Source: Rhizobium rhizoryzae (GTDB lineage: Bacteria > Pseudomonadota > Alphaproteobacteria > Rhizobiales > Rhizobiaceae). From it: 64,000 nt of DNA. Position numbers and translations under genes: made by a program. Under the pieces are notes generated by a model that saw only the letters and a program-made list of their open reading frames with translations, did no database searches and was not told where the DNA came from. This document shows, one piece after another, positions 18,121 to 26,795 of this stretch (its first letter is position 1; every line of letters starts with the position of its first letter). The DNA lies in assembly GCF_011046895.1 (NCBI RefSeq), contig NZ_CP049249.1, forward strand, positions 62,001 through 126,000, given 5' to 3'.

Positions 18121-18960
18121 TCAGCCAAGGGCCTGATTGGCAAGGGCAAAGGTGGTAACCGTCGAGGCGACGGACAGGGTGATGACGGGCCGGGCCATGA
18201 TGATCCCGCCGCCGACATGGACAAGACCGTGATCTTGGAGCCAGGGGGCAAGACCGGTTCCGGCACCGGTGTCGACACGCAGGAAGGTGCCGTTTCGACG
18301 GCTTATGAAGTGTGAGACGAGGGCTTTGGCATCATCAAGATCCGGGGCAACAACCGGGCCTATGACCTCTCCTCTTCCGAACGGGCGAATGGCGGCGAAT
18401 GCTTTTGCCTTCCCCTCGCGGCTGACCACGGCATATTCGCCGATCTCGGCAAGCCGTCGAATGAGATCGCCTCGGTCGGCGCCATACGCCGCTCTGTCGA
18501 GGGCGAGGATGGTTGGAAGGTCATCAGCGGTCGCGACTTCGGTGTTCGTGGGTGCAGCAATATTAACCGCAACTCCCTGATGCTGGACAATCGCTCCCAT
18601 TTCGCGAAAGCCAAGCCTTTCATAAAGTGGCAAACCCTCGGCTGTGGCGATAAGGCGTAGTGGTCGATCGCCGGCAAGCGTCATGGCGGCTGCCATGAGC
18701 CTTCGTCCAAGCCCTCGTCCACGCATGCTTTCGTCTACGATCACCATGTTGATGGTCGCGCAGTCTTTGCCATAGGGTGTCATCAGAATTGTGCCGACAA
18801 CATCCCCGGAGCCCGTGACCGCGACGAAGCCCTCGCTCAAGTCCAGGGCCAGTTGCCAGTCCTCCGGCCGATGCGGCCAGTTGGACTGATGCGACAGCCG
18901 GACGGCATCATCAAGATGCTCTAGCCCCATGGGTGTGATGACAATGTCGATATTCTGCAT
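18121..18960 (-). CDS. GNAT acetyltransferase, two-domain (GNAT plus YitH-type C-terminal domain)
   Basis: 279 residues. The N-terminal GNAT domain (about 1-135) has the acetyl-CoA loop VDESMRGRGLGRRLMAAAM and LPLYERLGFREMG. The C-terminal half (about 140-275) resembles the second GNAT-like domain of YitH/DUF1248-type proteins (AIRPFGRGEVIGPVVAPD, FLRVDTGAGTGLAPWL). It is transcribed leftward with the aminotransferase gene. A clear homologue is encoded at 28184-29083: both share WPHR-EDW near residue 30 and 38, RVDT-GTG near the end, and a final FALA-Q--G. Acetylation of an amine substrate or intermediate is a reasonable guess; the acceptor is unknown. Confidence 0.85.
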   Translation of the reverse strand: MQNIDIVITPMGLEHLDDAVRLSHQSNWPHRPEDWQLALDLSEGFVAVTGSGDVVGTILMTPYGKDCATINMVIVDESMRGRGLGRRLMAAAMTLAGDRPLRLIATAEGLPLYERLGFREMGAIVQHQGVAVNIAAPTNTEVATADDLPTILALDRAAYGADRGDLIRRLAEIGEYAVVSREGKAKAFAAIRPFGRGEVIGPVVAPDLDDAKALVSHFISRRNGTFLRVDTGAGTGLAPWLQDHGLVHVGGGIIMARPVITLSVASTVTTFALANQALG

Positions 18961-19285
18961 GGTGGCGTACCTTCATTTCTGAATATGAGTGTTGCCTTCA
19001 ACAGGCCGGTAGATTGTCTGAAGGCGGCACCGGCGGCGATATCTTCAGCCGTAGGAGGACGTCGGCGCCGCATCTTATGCTGCGACCTGGCGATAGGCGT
19101 TGCCGGAAGAGGTTTTGTGAACGCGATCATGAGCTCCATGCCCAACCAAATGCCATTCCGGCCTGGAGATACGGAACTTTCTGCTTTCAAATCCGGCAAT
19201 TCAGTCGACGCGCTCGCCGGTGACCGACCTATGATCTGACCATCAGCAACCGGCTCCACGGCCCGGCCTATCGAGGACGACGCGC
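18961..19285. other. Divergent intergenic region, no convincing gene
   Basis: 325 bases separate the leftward GNAT gene from the rightward HAD gene and must carry both promoters. Open frames of 60-120 codons cross it on both strands, but they show no recognisable domain and overlap each other. GAGGACG before the HAD start serves as its ribosome site. I see no strong palindrome here. Confidence 0.5.
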
Positions 19286-19954
19286 ATGACAACCTTTCGC
19301 CCGAAATTCATCACCTTCGACTGCTACGGCACATTGACCAATTTCCAGATGGCGGAAGCCGCACGCGACCTCTACGGTATGCACCTTGATGAGCCGAAGA
19401 TGCTGGATTTCATCAAGAACTTCGCCGCTTACCGGCTGGACGAGATCCTTGGCGACTGGAAGCCCTATGCCGACGTTGTTCACAATGCATTGGAGCGTGC
19501 GTGCAAGCGCAACGGGGTTGCCTTCAAGGACGAGGATGCCCGGCTAGTCTACGAGCGGGTGCCAACATGGGGGCCGCATGCGGATGTGCCGGCCGGGCTC
19601 GCCAAGGTCGCAAAGGAAATTCCTTTAGTCATTCTTTCCAATGCGATGAATGCGCAGATCACGTCCAATGTCGAAAAACTTGGCGCGCCCTTTCATGCCG
19701 TCTACACTGCGGAACAGGCAAATGCCTACAAGCCGCGTTTCCAGGCATTCGAATACATGTTCGACATGCTCGGCTGCGGGCCGCAGGACATCCTCCATTG
19801 CTCATCCTCCTTCCGCTACGACCTGATGTCTGCCCATGATCTTGGGATCAAGAACAAGGTTTGGGTCAATCGCGGCCATGAGCCAGCCAATCCCTATTAT
19901 GGTTATGTCGAGATCTCCGACATCTCCGGCCTGCCTGGCGTCGTTGGGCTCTAA
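19286..19954 (+). CDS. HAD-superfamily hydrolase, haloacid dehalogenase type II-like
   Basis: 222 residues, the common length for type II. Motif I is FITFDCYGTLTNF (Asp near residue 11), motif II LVILSNAMN (about 115), lysine motif ANAYKPRFQAFEYM (about 150), and motif IV HCSSSFRYDLMSAHDLGI. GAGG lies nine bases before the ATG. It is followed after 15 bases by the PuuB-like oxidase gene and probably co-transcribed with it. It differs clearly from the other HAD-II protein at 15768. Pairs of this HAD type with amine-oxidising flavoproteins recur in rhizobial operons, but the substrate is not known to me. Confidence 0.87.
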   Translation: MTTFRPKFITFDCYGTLTNFQMAEAARDLYGMHLDEPKMLDFIKNFAAYRLDEILGDWKPYADVVHNALERACKRNGVAFKDEDARLVYERVPTWGPHADVPAGLAKVAKEIPLVILSNAMNAQITSNVEKLGAPFHAVYTAEQANAYKPRFQAFEYMFDMLGCGPQDILHCSSSFRYDLMSAHDLGIKNKVWVNRGHEPANPYYGYVEISDISGLPGVVGL

Positions 19955-19969
19955 GGAAAGACGAGACCC

Positions 19970-21244
19970 ATGAAATACCTGTCCTACTGGCACGATACGG
20001 CATCGGCCTTCAATGGCGCAGTCGAAGGACCGATCGAGGGGCACTATGACGTCGCCGTGATTGGTGCAGGCTTTACCGGGCTTGGCGCGGCGCGGCAGCT
20101 TGCAAAGGCCGGGACGAAGGTGATCGTGCTGGAGGCGGACACCGTCGGCTCCGGTGCCTCGGGGCGAAACGGCGGCCATCTCAATAACGGTCTGGCGCAT
20201 AACTACCTCGCGGCGAAGGCTGAGATCGGCAAGGAGCGCGCCATCGCGCTCTACCAAGCCCTCGACGCTTCGATCGACACGCTGCAGACAATCATCACCG
20301 AAGAAGGCATCGAGTGCAGCTTTCGCCGGGCCGGCAAGCTGAAGCTTGCCTCCAAACCACAGCATTTCGAAAGTATCTCGAAGAATTTCGAAGCGGTACA
20401 TGCTGAGGTGGATGCGGATACGGCGTTGCTTTTACCCGCCGACCTCAGAGAGGAAGTAGGGTCGCCCTTCCACGGAGCCATGCTGTCGAAGAAGAGCGCG
20501 ATGATGCATATGGGGCGTTATGTCACCGGTCTCGCTGGGGCGGCAAATCGTAGTGGTGCGGTTATTGCCGAAAAGGCTGCGGTCAAGGAGCATGGCCAGG
20601 CCAAGGGCCGACATGTGCTGAAGACCGCGAGGGGCATTGTGACGGCAGATCAGGTTCTGGTCGCAACCGGCGCATACACCACCTCTAATTTCGGTTATTT
20701 CCGCCGCCGCATCATCCCGGTCGGAAGCTTCATCATCGCCACTAGGCCGCTGACGGATGCTGAAGTTGCGGCTACCATGCCCGGCAACCGTACCTGCGTG
20801 AATTCGATGAATATCGGCAATTACTGGCGACTTGCTCCGGACAACCGTTTGATCTTCGGGGGCAGGGCGCGATTTTCGGCGACGTCCGATCAGCGATCAG
20901 ACGCCAAAAGCGGAGCGATCCTGCGCGACAGTCTTGTGCGCATCTTCCCGCAGCTCGCGCATGTCGAGATCGATTATTGCTGGGGCGGGTTGGTTGATAT
21001 GACCAGCGACCGCTTCCCGCGCGCGGGCTATCAAGACGGCATCTGGTACGCGATGGGCTATTCTGGGCATGGCGCGCAACTTTCCACCCATCTGGGCATC
21101 ACATTGGCCGATGCCATGCTCGGGCGGCCGGACAAAAATCCGCTCAAAGGCCTTGATTGGCCAGCGGTTCCGGGGCATTTCGGCAAGCCTTGGTTCCTGC
21201 CTCTTGTCGGGCTCTATTACAAGGCACTCGACCGGTTTCAGTGA
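19970..21244 (+). CDS. FAD-dependent oxidoreductase, gamma-glutamylputrescine oxidase (PuuB)-like
   Basis: 424 residues. The N-terminal YLSYWHDTA block precedes the FAD motif VAVIGAGFTGLGAARQLA near residue 27. SGASGRNGGHLNNGL near residue 63 is the flavin-contacting loop of PuuB/OrdL proteins. Later blocks are RLIFGGRARFS (about 295) and MGYSGHGAQLSTHLG (about 360). The family oxidises N-acylated or free amines to aldehydes with ammonia release. It follows a HAD-II gene in the same operon and converges on two aldehyde dehydrogenase genes that could oxidise its product. Confidence 0.88.
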   Translation: MKYLSYWHDTASAFNGAVEGPIEGHYDVAVIGAGFTGLGAARQLAKAGTKVIVLEADTVGSGASGRNGGHLNNGLAHNYLAAKAEIGKERAIALYQALDASIDTLQTIITEEGIECSFRRAGKLKLASKPQHFESISKNFEAVHAEVDADTALLLPADLREEVGSPFHGAMLSKKSAMMHMGRYVTGLAGAANRSGAVIAEKAAVKEHGQAKGRHVLKTARGIVTADQVLVATGAYTTSNFGYFRRRIIPVGSFIIATRPLTDAEVAATMPGNRTCVNSMNIGNYWRLAPDNRLIFGGRARFSATSDQRSDAKSGAILRDSLVRIFPQLAHVEIDYCWGGLVDMTSDRFPRAGYQDGIWYAMGYSGHGAQLSTHLGITLADAMLGRPDKNPLKGLDWPAVPGHFGKPWFLPLVGLYYKALDRFQ

Positions 21245-21271
21245 CGCATGGACCGGTCTGGGTGTGTCGAG

Positions 21272-21303
21272 CAAAAAGGGAGTTGCCTTGGCGCCTCCCC
21301 TTT
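21272..21303. terminator. Probable bidirectional terminator between convergent genes
   Basis: An imperfect stem pairs AAAAAGGGAG at 21273-21282 with CCTCCCCTTT at 21294-21303 across an 11-base loop. A-rich and T-rich ends suit termination from both directions. It lies in the 84-base gap between the PuuB-like gene and gabD. Confidence 0.55.
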
Positions 21304-21328
21304 CGCGTTCGCGCAGACCAGGAAAGGC

Positions 21329-22786
21329 TCAACTCAGCCCGCCGATGTGGAAGGATTTCACTTCCAGATACTCCTCGATACCAGCCCTCGAACCTTCACG
21401 GCCGAGACCAGACTGTTTGACGCCGCCAAACGGTGCGACTTCTGTCGAGATGGCACCGGTGTTGAGGCCGACCATACCGAATTCCAGCGCCTCGCCAACG
21501 CGCCACGCGCGTTTCAGGCTTTCCGTATAAAAATAGGCTGCAAGCCCATAGGGAGTGCCGTTTGCGATCGCGAGGGCTTCCTCTTCGGTTTCGAAGCGGA
21601 AGAGCGGCGCCACGGGCCCAAAAGTCTCCTCGTTGGCAAGCTGCATGTCTGTCGTGGCGCCCGTGAGCACCATTGGCGCGGCATATTGTGCACCGCCCGG
21701 CATGTTCGTGCGGGTGGTGACAATCTTGGCACCCTTGGCAAGCGCGTCGTCAACGTGGCGGTTGATCTTGGCGATGGCGGCCTCGTTGATCATCGGCCCG
21801 ATCGAAATACCGGGTTCGGTACCGGGTCCGACCTTCATGGCATTGACGCGGCTGCTGAGTTTTTCAGCGAAGGCATCATAGACCCCGGCTTGCACGAGCA
21901 GACGGTTGGCGCAAACGCAGGTCTGGCCGCCATTGCGAAACTTTGACGCGATAGCGCCTTCGACAGCAAGATCGAGATCCGCGTCGTCGAAGACGATGAA
22001 CGGCGCATTGCCACCGAGTTCGAGCGACAGGCGCTTGACGCTATCGGCCGCGCCGCGCATCAGCAGGGAACCGACACGGGTCGAACCCGTGAACGAAATC
22101 TTGCGTACCGTCTCGTTCGCCATGATCTCGTTGCCGATGTCGGCCGGCATCCCGGTAACGATGTTGATAACGCCTGCGGGAATACCTGCTTTCTCCGCAA
22201 GCCAGCCGATAGCAAGGGCCGAATAGGGCGTGAATTCGGACGGCTTGATGACAATGGTGCAGCCAGCGGCAAGGGCAGGAGCGACCTTGCGGGTGATCAT
22301 TGCGTTCGGAAAATTCCAGGGTGTGATGATGCCGCAGACACCGACCGGTTCCTTCAGGACGACGATCCGTCGATCTGGTGTGGGGGAGGGAATGGTCTGC
22401 CCCTCGATGCGCCGGGCTTCCTCGGCGAACCATTTGACGAAGGAGGCACCGTAGCGAATTTCACCGCGCGCTTCGTCCAGCGGCTTGCCCTGTTCGATTG
22501 TCAGTATCAGCGCGAGATCCTCGATATGTTCGAGCATCAGCGCTTGCCAGGCTTCGAGCAGTGCGGCCCGCTCTGCGTGAGTCTTCTTCCTCCAGGGGCC
22601 GTAGGCGCTAGCGGCCGCCTCGATCGCCATCCGCGTTTCTGTCGCTCCCATGTCCGGCACGGTGCCGACTACGGATTGGGCGGCAGGATCAATCACATCG
22701 ATACTCCGGCCGGATGCCGCCAACATCCACTGGCCGCCGATCAACGCGTTTTGCCGGAAAAGGCCTGGTTCTCTTAGGTTCTGCAT
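21329..22786 (-). CDS. gabD: NAD(P)-dependent succinate-semialdehyde dehydrogenase
   Basis: 485 residues, the GabD length. The catalytic glutamate is in LSLELGGNAPF (about residue 255) and the catalytic cysteine in FRNGGQTCVCANRLL (about 289). VGVCGIITPWNFPNAMI (about 150) and FTGSTRVGSLLM (about 230) form the cofactor site. The C-terminal KQSGLGREGSRAGIEEYLE matches the succinate-semialdehyde dehydrogenase branch. It is the last gene of a leftward unit (aldehyde dehydrogenase, tartrate-type dehydrogenase, gabD) with gaps of 13 and 19 bases. It would feed succinate to the TCA cycle. Confidence 0.92.
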   Translation of the reverse strand: MQNLREPGLFRQNALIGGQWMLAASGRSIDVIDPAAQSVVGTVPDMGATETRMAIEAAASAYGPWRKKTHAERAALLEAWQALMLEHIEDLALILTIEQGKPLDEARGEIRYGASFVKWFAEEARRIEGQTIPSPTPDRRIVVLKEPVGVCGIITPWNFPNAMITRKVAPALAAGCTIVIKPSEFTPYSALAIGWLAEKAGIPAGVINIVTGMPADIGNEIMANETVRKISFTGSTRVGSLLMRGAADSVKRLSLELGGNAPFIVFDDADLDLAVEGAIASKFRNGGQTCVCANRLLVQAGVYDAFAEKLSSRVNAMKVGPGTEPGISIGPMINEAAIAKINRHVDDALAKGAKIVTTRTNMPGGAQYAAPMVLTGATTDMQLANEETFGPVAPLFRFETEEEALAIANGTPYGLAAYFYTESLKRAWRVGEALEFGMVGLNTGAISTEVAPFGGVKQSGLGREGSRAGIEEYLEVKSFHIGGLS

Positions 22787-22805
22787 TTCTCTGTCCTGTC
22801 GCTAA

Positions 22806-23846
22806 TCATAGAGCCGCAAGGATCGCTGCGGTGATTGCCTCTGTCCGGTCCTTGCCGGGAATGGTGCCGATCTCGCTTGCTGTCGTGCGTTCTACGGCTG
22901 ACATGATGGCCGCTGCAGCTTCCGTTTCCCCCAGATGGTCCAGCATCATCGCGCCGGACCAAATGGTGGCGATCGGATTGGCGATACCGAGATGGGCGAT
23001 ATCAGGTGCCGAGCCATGTACCGGCTCGAACATCGAGGGCGCGCTCTTGTCTGGATTGATGTTCGCCGAGGCTGCAAATCCAAGTCCACCCTGAATGGCT
23101 GCGCCTAGATCGGTGAGAATGTCGCCGAAAAGATTGGAGGCGACGACGACATCAAGGCTTTCTGGCGCCATTACCATGCGTGCCGCCATCGCGTCGATGT
23201 GGTAGCTGGTGACCTCGATGTCAGGAAATTCGGCGGCCAGCTGCCGGGTCACTTCGTCCCAGAATACCATCGAGTATTTCTGCGCGTTCGATTTGGTCAC
23301 CGAGGCGAGTCTCCCGCTGCGTGTGCGGGCTTGTTCGAAAGCGAAACGCAGGATGCGTTCGACACCGGTACGAGTGAAGATCGAGGTTTCGACCGCCACT
23401 TCATCGGCTGTACCCTGATGGATGCGGCCACCGGCGCCAGAGTATTCACCCTCAGTGTTTTCACGGATGCAGAGGATGTCGAAGGCATCTGCCTTCAGCG
23501 GACCCTGCACGCCTGGTAACAACCGATGCGGACGAACATTGGCGTATTGTACGAAGCTCTTGCGGATCGGCAGCAGAAGACCGTGCAGAGAAACCGCGTC
23601 CGGCACTTCCTGTGGCCAGCCGACAGCACCAAGCAGGATGGCATCGAAGCGACGTAGTGTTTCGATGCCATCCTGCGGCATCATCGCGCCCGTTTCCTTG
23701 TAGAAGGCGCAGGACCAGGGAAATTCGGTGCAATCGAGCGCAAAACCGAGCGAATTGGCAGCTTTCTGCAGTACCGACCACGCAGCGGCGGTGACATCGC
23801 GTCCGATGCCATCACCGGGAATAAGAGCAATGCTGTGGGTTTTCAT
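22806..23846 (-). CDS. Isocitrate/isopropylmalate-family dehydrogenase (tartrate/D-malate dehydrogenase-like)
   Basis: 346 residues. The start IALIPGDGIGRDV is the family N-terminus. IRENTEGEYSGAGGRIH (about residue 135), TKSNAQKYSMVFWDEV (catalytic lysine region, about 190) and VVASNLFGDILTDLGAAIQG (metal-binding aspartates, about 230) mark the NAD-dependent beta-decarboxylating dehydrogenases. The RENTEGEY segment and length favour tartrate or D-malate dehydrogenase over LeuB or Icd. Its place between two aldehyde dehydrogenases is unusual for polyamine breakdown and suggests a hydroxy-diacid intermediate. Confidence 0.88.
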   Translation of the reverse strand: MKTHSIALIPGDGIGRDVTAAAWSVLQKAANSLGFALDCTEFPWSCAFYKETGAMMPQDGIETLRRFDAILLGAVGWPQEVPDAVSLHGLLLPIRKSFVQYANVRPHRLLPGVQGPLKADAFDILCIRENTEGEYSGAGGRIHQGTADEVAVETSIFTRTGVERILRFAFEQARTRSGRLASVTKSNAQKYSMVFWDEVTRQLAAEFPDIEVTSYHIDAMAARMVMAPESLDVVVASNLFGDILTDLGAAIQGGLGFAASANINPDKSAPSMFEPVHGSAPDIAHLGIANPIATIWSGAMMLDHLGETEAAAAIMSAVERTTASEIGTIPGKDRTEAITAAILAAL

Positions 23847-23859
23847 GGTGGTTATATCC

Positions 23860-25323
23860 TCAAAGTCTGATCAAGACGCTCTTGCTCTTGCGATTGGCAT
23901 GGAAGGCTTCGCGACCCAGATCCTTGCCGATACCTGATTGCTTGTAGCCGCCGGTTGGAAGGATATGATCGCGTGAACGGCCATAGCGGTTGACCCAGAT
24001 GGTCCCAGCCTGAAGTTTCCGAGTGATACGGATTGCACGAGAAAGGTCGCGGGTGAAAAGGCCGGCGGCAAGTCCATAGGTGGGGTGCGCAGCTAGCGAC
24101 AGAGCTTCTTCTTCGTCACGAAAGGTCTGAAGTGTCAGGACAGGGCCGAAGATCTCCTGGGTCACGGCTGCCGATCTTTCGTCGACGCCGGCAATCAACG
24201 TCGGGGCATAGAAGTAACCCGGGGCATCCATCGGCAGACCACCTGTAAGACATTCGGCGCCGGCGGCAACAGACGCGCAGATGATCGAATTAATACGCTG
24301 GCGCTGCTGATCTGAAATGATCGGAGAATACTGCGCCGCCGCATCCCAGGTTGGCATGGGTCGAACAGTATTCATGTGGCGAAGAATTGCGTCGACAAGT
24401 GGCGCTGCGACACTCTCTTCGACGATGAGGCGCGATCCGGCAACGCAGGCCTGTCCGGCATTGCTGATGATGCTGGTGGTGATCGCGGCTGCCGCCTTGT
24501 CGAGATCGGCATCTGCAAAAACGAGTTGAGGACTTTTTCCACCAAGCTCCAAGGTCATCGGTTTTATGCCCGTGCGGGCGACATTCTCCATGATTGCCGA
24601 GCCTGCGCGCGAGGAACCGGTGAAACTGACCTTGGCGATGTCGGGATGGCCGGTGATGGCATTGCCGGTCAATGGCCCATCCCCCAGGACAACATTGATC
24701 AACCCGGCTGGCATACCGGCGCGAACAGCAAGTTCCGCGAGATAGACGGCGGAAAACGGTGTCATTTCGGATGGTTTCAGCACCACGGCATTGCCTGCGG
24801 CGAGCGCTGGTCCGAGTTTCCACGCAGCCATGGAGATGGGAAAGTTCCAGGGCGTAATGGCGCCGACTACGCCATAGGGTTCGGTCATGATCATTCCGAG
24901 ATTGCCGTCATCGGTCGGCACCAGGTCGCTGCCTTCCTTGTCGGCGAATTCAGCGAAGAAGCGGATTTGCTCGGTCGAGATGGCGATGTCGCCTTCAATC
25001 AGATGGCCGACTGGCCGGGTCGATGAAAGCGCCTCCAGTCTGGCCAGCGTGACCGCTTCCGTCTCAATCAGATCGGCCCACCTGTGCATCACGTTCAGCC
25101 GTTCGCGCGGACGAACCCCTCCCCAATTGCTTCTCTTGAGTGCGGTCTTGGCGGTCTCGACCGCACGGTCAACCATATCGGCGTCGGCTCGGGGGCAAAG
25201 AGCATATGCCTTGCCATCGGAAGGTCGATGCATCGGGATGACGCCATCGGCCGTAATGAGGCTTTCTCCGATGAAATGCCCGCTCGGCAGGGACAGACTG
25301 TCTGGATCGAAACTCAGAGTCAT
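23860..25323 (-). CDS. NAD-dependent aldehyde dehydrogenase (PuuC-like)
   Basis: 487 residues. The active-site glutamate is in MTLELGGKSPQLVF (about residue 258) and the cysteine in ISNAGQACVAGSRLI (about 292). Cofactor blocks are YGVVGAITPWNFPISMA and FTGSSRAGSAIM. The C-terminal WVNRYGRSRDHILPTGGYKQ segment resembles the aminoaldehyde dehydrogenases, including PuuC. It is first in the three-gene leftward unit that ends with gabD. It would oxidise the aldehyde made by the PuuB-like oxidase (inferred from context). Confidence 0.9.
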   Translation of the reverse strand: MTLSFDPDSLSLPSGHFIGESLITADGVIPMHRPSDGKAYALCPRADADMVDRAVETAKTALKRSNWGGVRPRERLNVMHRWADLIETEAVTLARLEALSSTRPVGHLIEGDIAISTEQIRFFAEFADKEGSDLVPTDDGNLGMIMTEPYGVVGAITPWNFPISMAAWKLGPALAAGNAVVLKPSEMTPFSAVYLAELAVRAGMPAGLINVVLGDGPLTGNAITGHPDIAKVSFTGSSRAGSAIMENVARTGIKPMTLELGGKSPQLVFADADLDKAAAAITTSIISNAGQACVAGSRLIVEESVAAPLVDAILRHMNTVRPMPTWDAAAQYSPIISDQQRQRINSIICASVAAGAECLTGGLPMDAPGYFYAPTLIAGVDERSAAVTQEIFGPVLTLQTFRDEEEALSLAAHPTYGLAAGLFTRDLSRAIRITRKLQAGTIWVNRYGRSRDHILPTGGYKQSGIGKDLGREAFHANRKSKSVLIRL

Positions 25324-25396
25324 CAGGATTACCTCGGATCGCTATTTTGGGAGGCTACCGGATTGGTCCGAGTAGCTTGCCCCTATCACGGCAGGG

Positions 25397-25430
25397 GCGG
25401 CGGACGAAAACCCTGTTTTGGGGCCGCCGC
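25397..25430. terminator. GC-rich hairpin between cupin and aldehyde dehydrogenase genes
   Basis: GCGGCGG (25397-25403) pairs perfectly with CCGCCGC (25424-25430) across 20 bases, inside the 172-base gap between two leftward units. A smaller stem GCCCCT/AGGGGC follows on the leftward strand. There is no T-run, so it could be a weak terminator or a processing/attenuation structure. Confidence 0.35.
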
Positions 25431-25495
25431 GCAGCTTAATCTTCGGTGCTTTGTTGCTGCAGCTGCGGGATCTTGAAAGCCGCTGCCTTCCGCCT

Positions 25496-25846
25496 TCAAG
25501 CGGTTACGTAGACCTTGCGGACTGTCTCGATGGTCCGCCATGTGCCCACGAACCCGGGCTTCATGACGAAACTGTCACCGGCCTTGTAGGTTACCGGCTC
25601 ACCGCCTTCCGGCGTGATTTCCACCAGGCCCGAAAGGATATGGCAGAATTCGAAGGTCTCGCCCTTGATCGAATGGGTCAGTCCCGGCGTTGCTTCCCAT
25701 ACACCCGTGTGGATGGTCTCGTTGCGGGCACTATCCTGCGCCCAGGTCTTGAAGGTCGGACTTCCGGAGATCAGCCGTTCCGGGGAAGGCGTGGATTCGC
25801 GCGGAGCAAAGGATGGGGTCGGGTCGATGGTTTTTAGAAGCGACAT
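25496..25846 (-). CDS. Small cupin-domain protein (EutQ/Cupin_3-like)
   Basis: 116 residues in a single cupin fold. Motif 1 is HSIKGETFEFCHILSGLVEI (about residue 58) and motif 2 is TYKAGDSFVMKPGFVGTW (about 87). The ATG at 25846 has AGGA six bases upstream. Proteins like this occur beside amine and polyamine catabolic genes, often with unknown role; some are ligand-binding, some are small enzymes. It is 25 bases after the GhrA-like gene and belongs to its operon. Confidence 0.82.
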   Translation of the reverse strand: MSLLKTIDPTPSFAPRESTPSPERLISGSPTFKTWAQDSARNETIHTGVWEATPGLTHSIKGETFEFCHILSGLVEITPEGGEPVTYKAGDSFVMKPGFVGTWRTIETVRKVYVTA

Positions 25847-25871
25847 GGATTTTCCTTTCGGGTTGTACAAG

Positions 25872-26795
25872 TCAGTATCCGCGACGGCGGTCTACAAGAC
25901 CTGTCGGATCGAGACCGGAGCGCAGGCGTTTGATGTTGTCGATGACGGCTTTCGCTGCGGAACGGGGCTGCGTGACACTCGCCACATGCGGTGTCAGCAG
26001 AATACGGGGATGGCTCCAGAAGATATGGTCCGATGGAAGTGGTTCTGGATAGGTGACATCGACGACAGCGCCGGAAAGATGGCCGCTGTCGAGGGCTGAG
26101 ATGAGTTCGTCATGGTTGAGCTGTGGTCCCCGGCCCGTGTGAACGAGGCTAGCTCCACGTGGCAGATGGCTGAAGAGATGCGCATTGAGCAAACCGCGCG
26201 TTTCGACCGTTAGCGGAAGCAGGCAGATGAGAATGTCGGTTTGAGACAGCATCCGTGTCAGGCCGCCGTCTGCGGTATGACACGTTACGCCCTCAATCTC
26301 GCGTGGCGACCGGCTCCAGCCCGAGAGTTGGAAACCGAAGGGTTTCAGTCGCTCGAGCACCGCCTGCCCGAGCATGCCAAGGCCAAGGACGCTGACGCGT
26401 CGCTCAGGCGCCTGCACCGGGGCAATGCCTTGCCAAAGCCCGGCTCGCTGATGGTTCAGATAGGCCGGCAGGTCGCGGTGCAGCGCGAGCACGGCAAGCG
26501 TCACGTATTCCTGCATCATGCGAATGATGCCTTCCTCCACCATGCGCACAACCTTGACGTCAGGGGGTACATCGGCGATGCGGAACTGGTCGACGCCGGC
26601 GCCGATGGAAAACAGCACTTCGAGATTGCGGTAGCGCGGCAGGTTTTCCGGAACGGTCCAGGTGATCAGGTAACGCACGGAGTCAGGGTCAACTGTCTCG
26701 GGGTCTGTGGAAAAAGGCACATCCGGCAAATCCCGCGCAAAGGCTTCCTGGAAGATGGCGCCACGGTGGGCGTCAGAGTGAAATAGGAACGTCAT
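25872..26795 (-). CDS. D-2-hydroxyacid dehydrogenase, glyoxylate/hydroxypyruvate reductase A-like
   Basis: 307 residues, the GhrA length. The NAD(P) motif [17 protein letters not shown] is near residue 135, the arginine is in [15 protein letters not shown] (about 225), and the catalytic histidine in [15 protein letters not shown] (about 278). The start ATG overlaps the stop of the upstream deacylase gene (ATGA). It likely reduces a 2-oxo acid such as glyoxylate or hydroxypyruvate, or a related compound. In this operon it probably handles a product of the M20 deacylase/oxidase steps; that is inference. Confidence 0.88.
   Translation of the reverse strand: MTFLFHSDAHRGAIFQEAFARDLPDVPFSTDPETVDPDSVRYLITWTVPENLPRYRNLEVLFSIGAGVDQFRIADVPPDVKVVRMVEEGIIRMMQEYVTLAVLALHRDLPAYLNHQRAGLWQGIAPVQAPERRVSVLGLGMLGQAVLERLKPFGFQLSGWSRSPREIEGVTCHTADGGLTRMLSQTDILICLLPLTVETRGLLNAHLFSHLPRGASLVHTGRGPQLNHDELISALDSGHLSGAVVDVTYPEPLPSDHIFWSHPRILLTPHVASVTQPRSAAKAVIDNIKRLRSGLDPTGLVDRRRGY

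Noticed and set aside
18921..19292. Small leftward frame spanning the GNAT 5' end and the intergenic region
   Set aside because: No ribosome site or family resemblance, and it overlaps starts of real genes on both sides.
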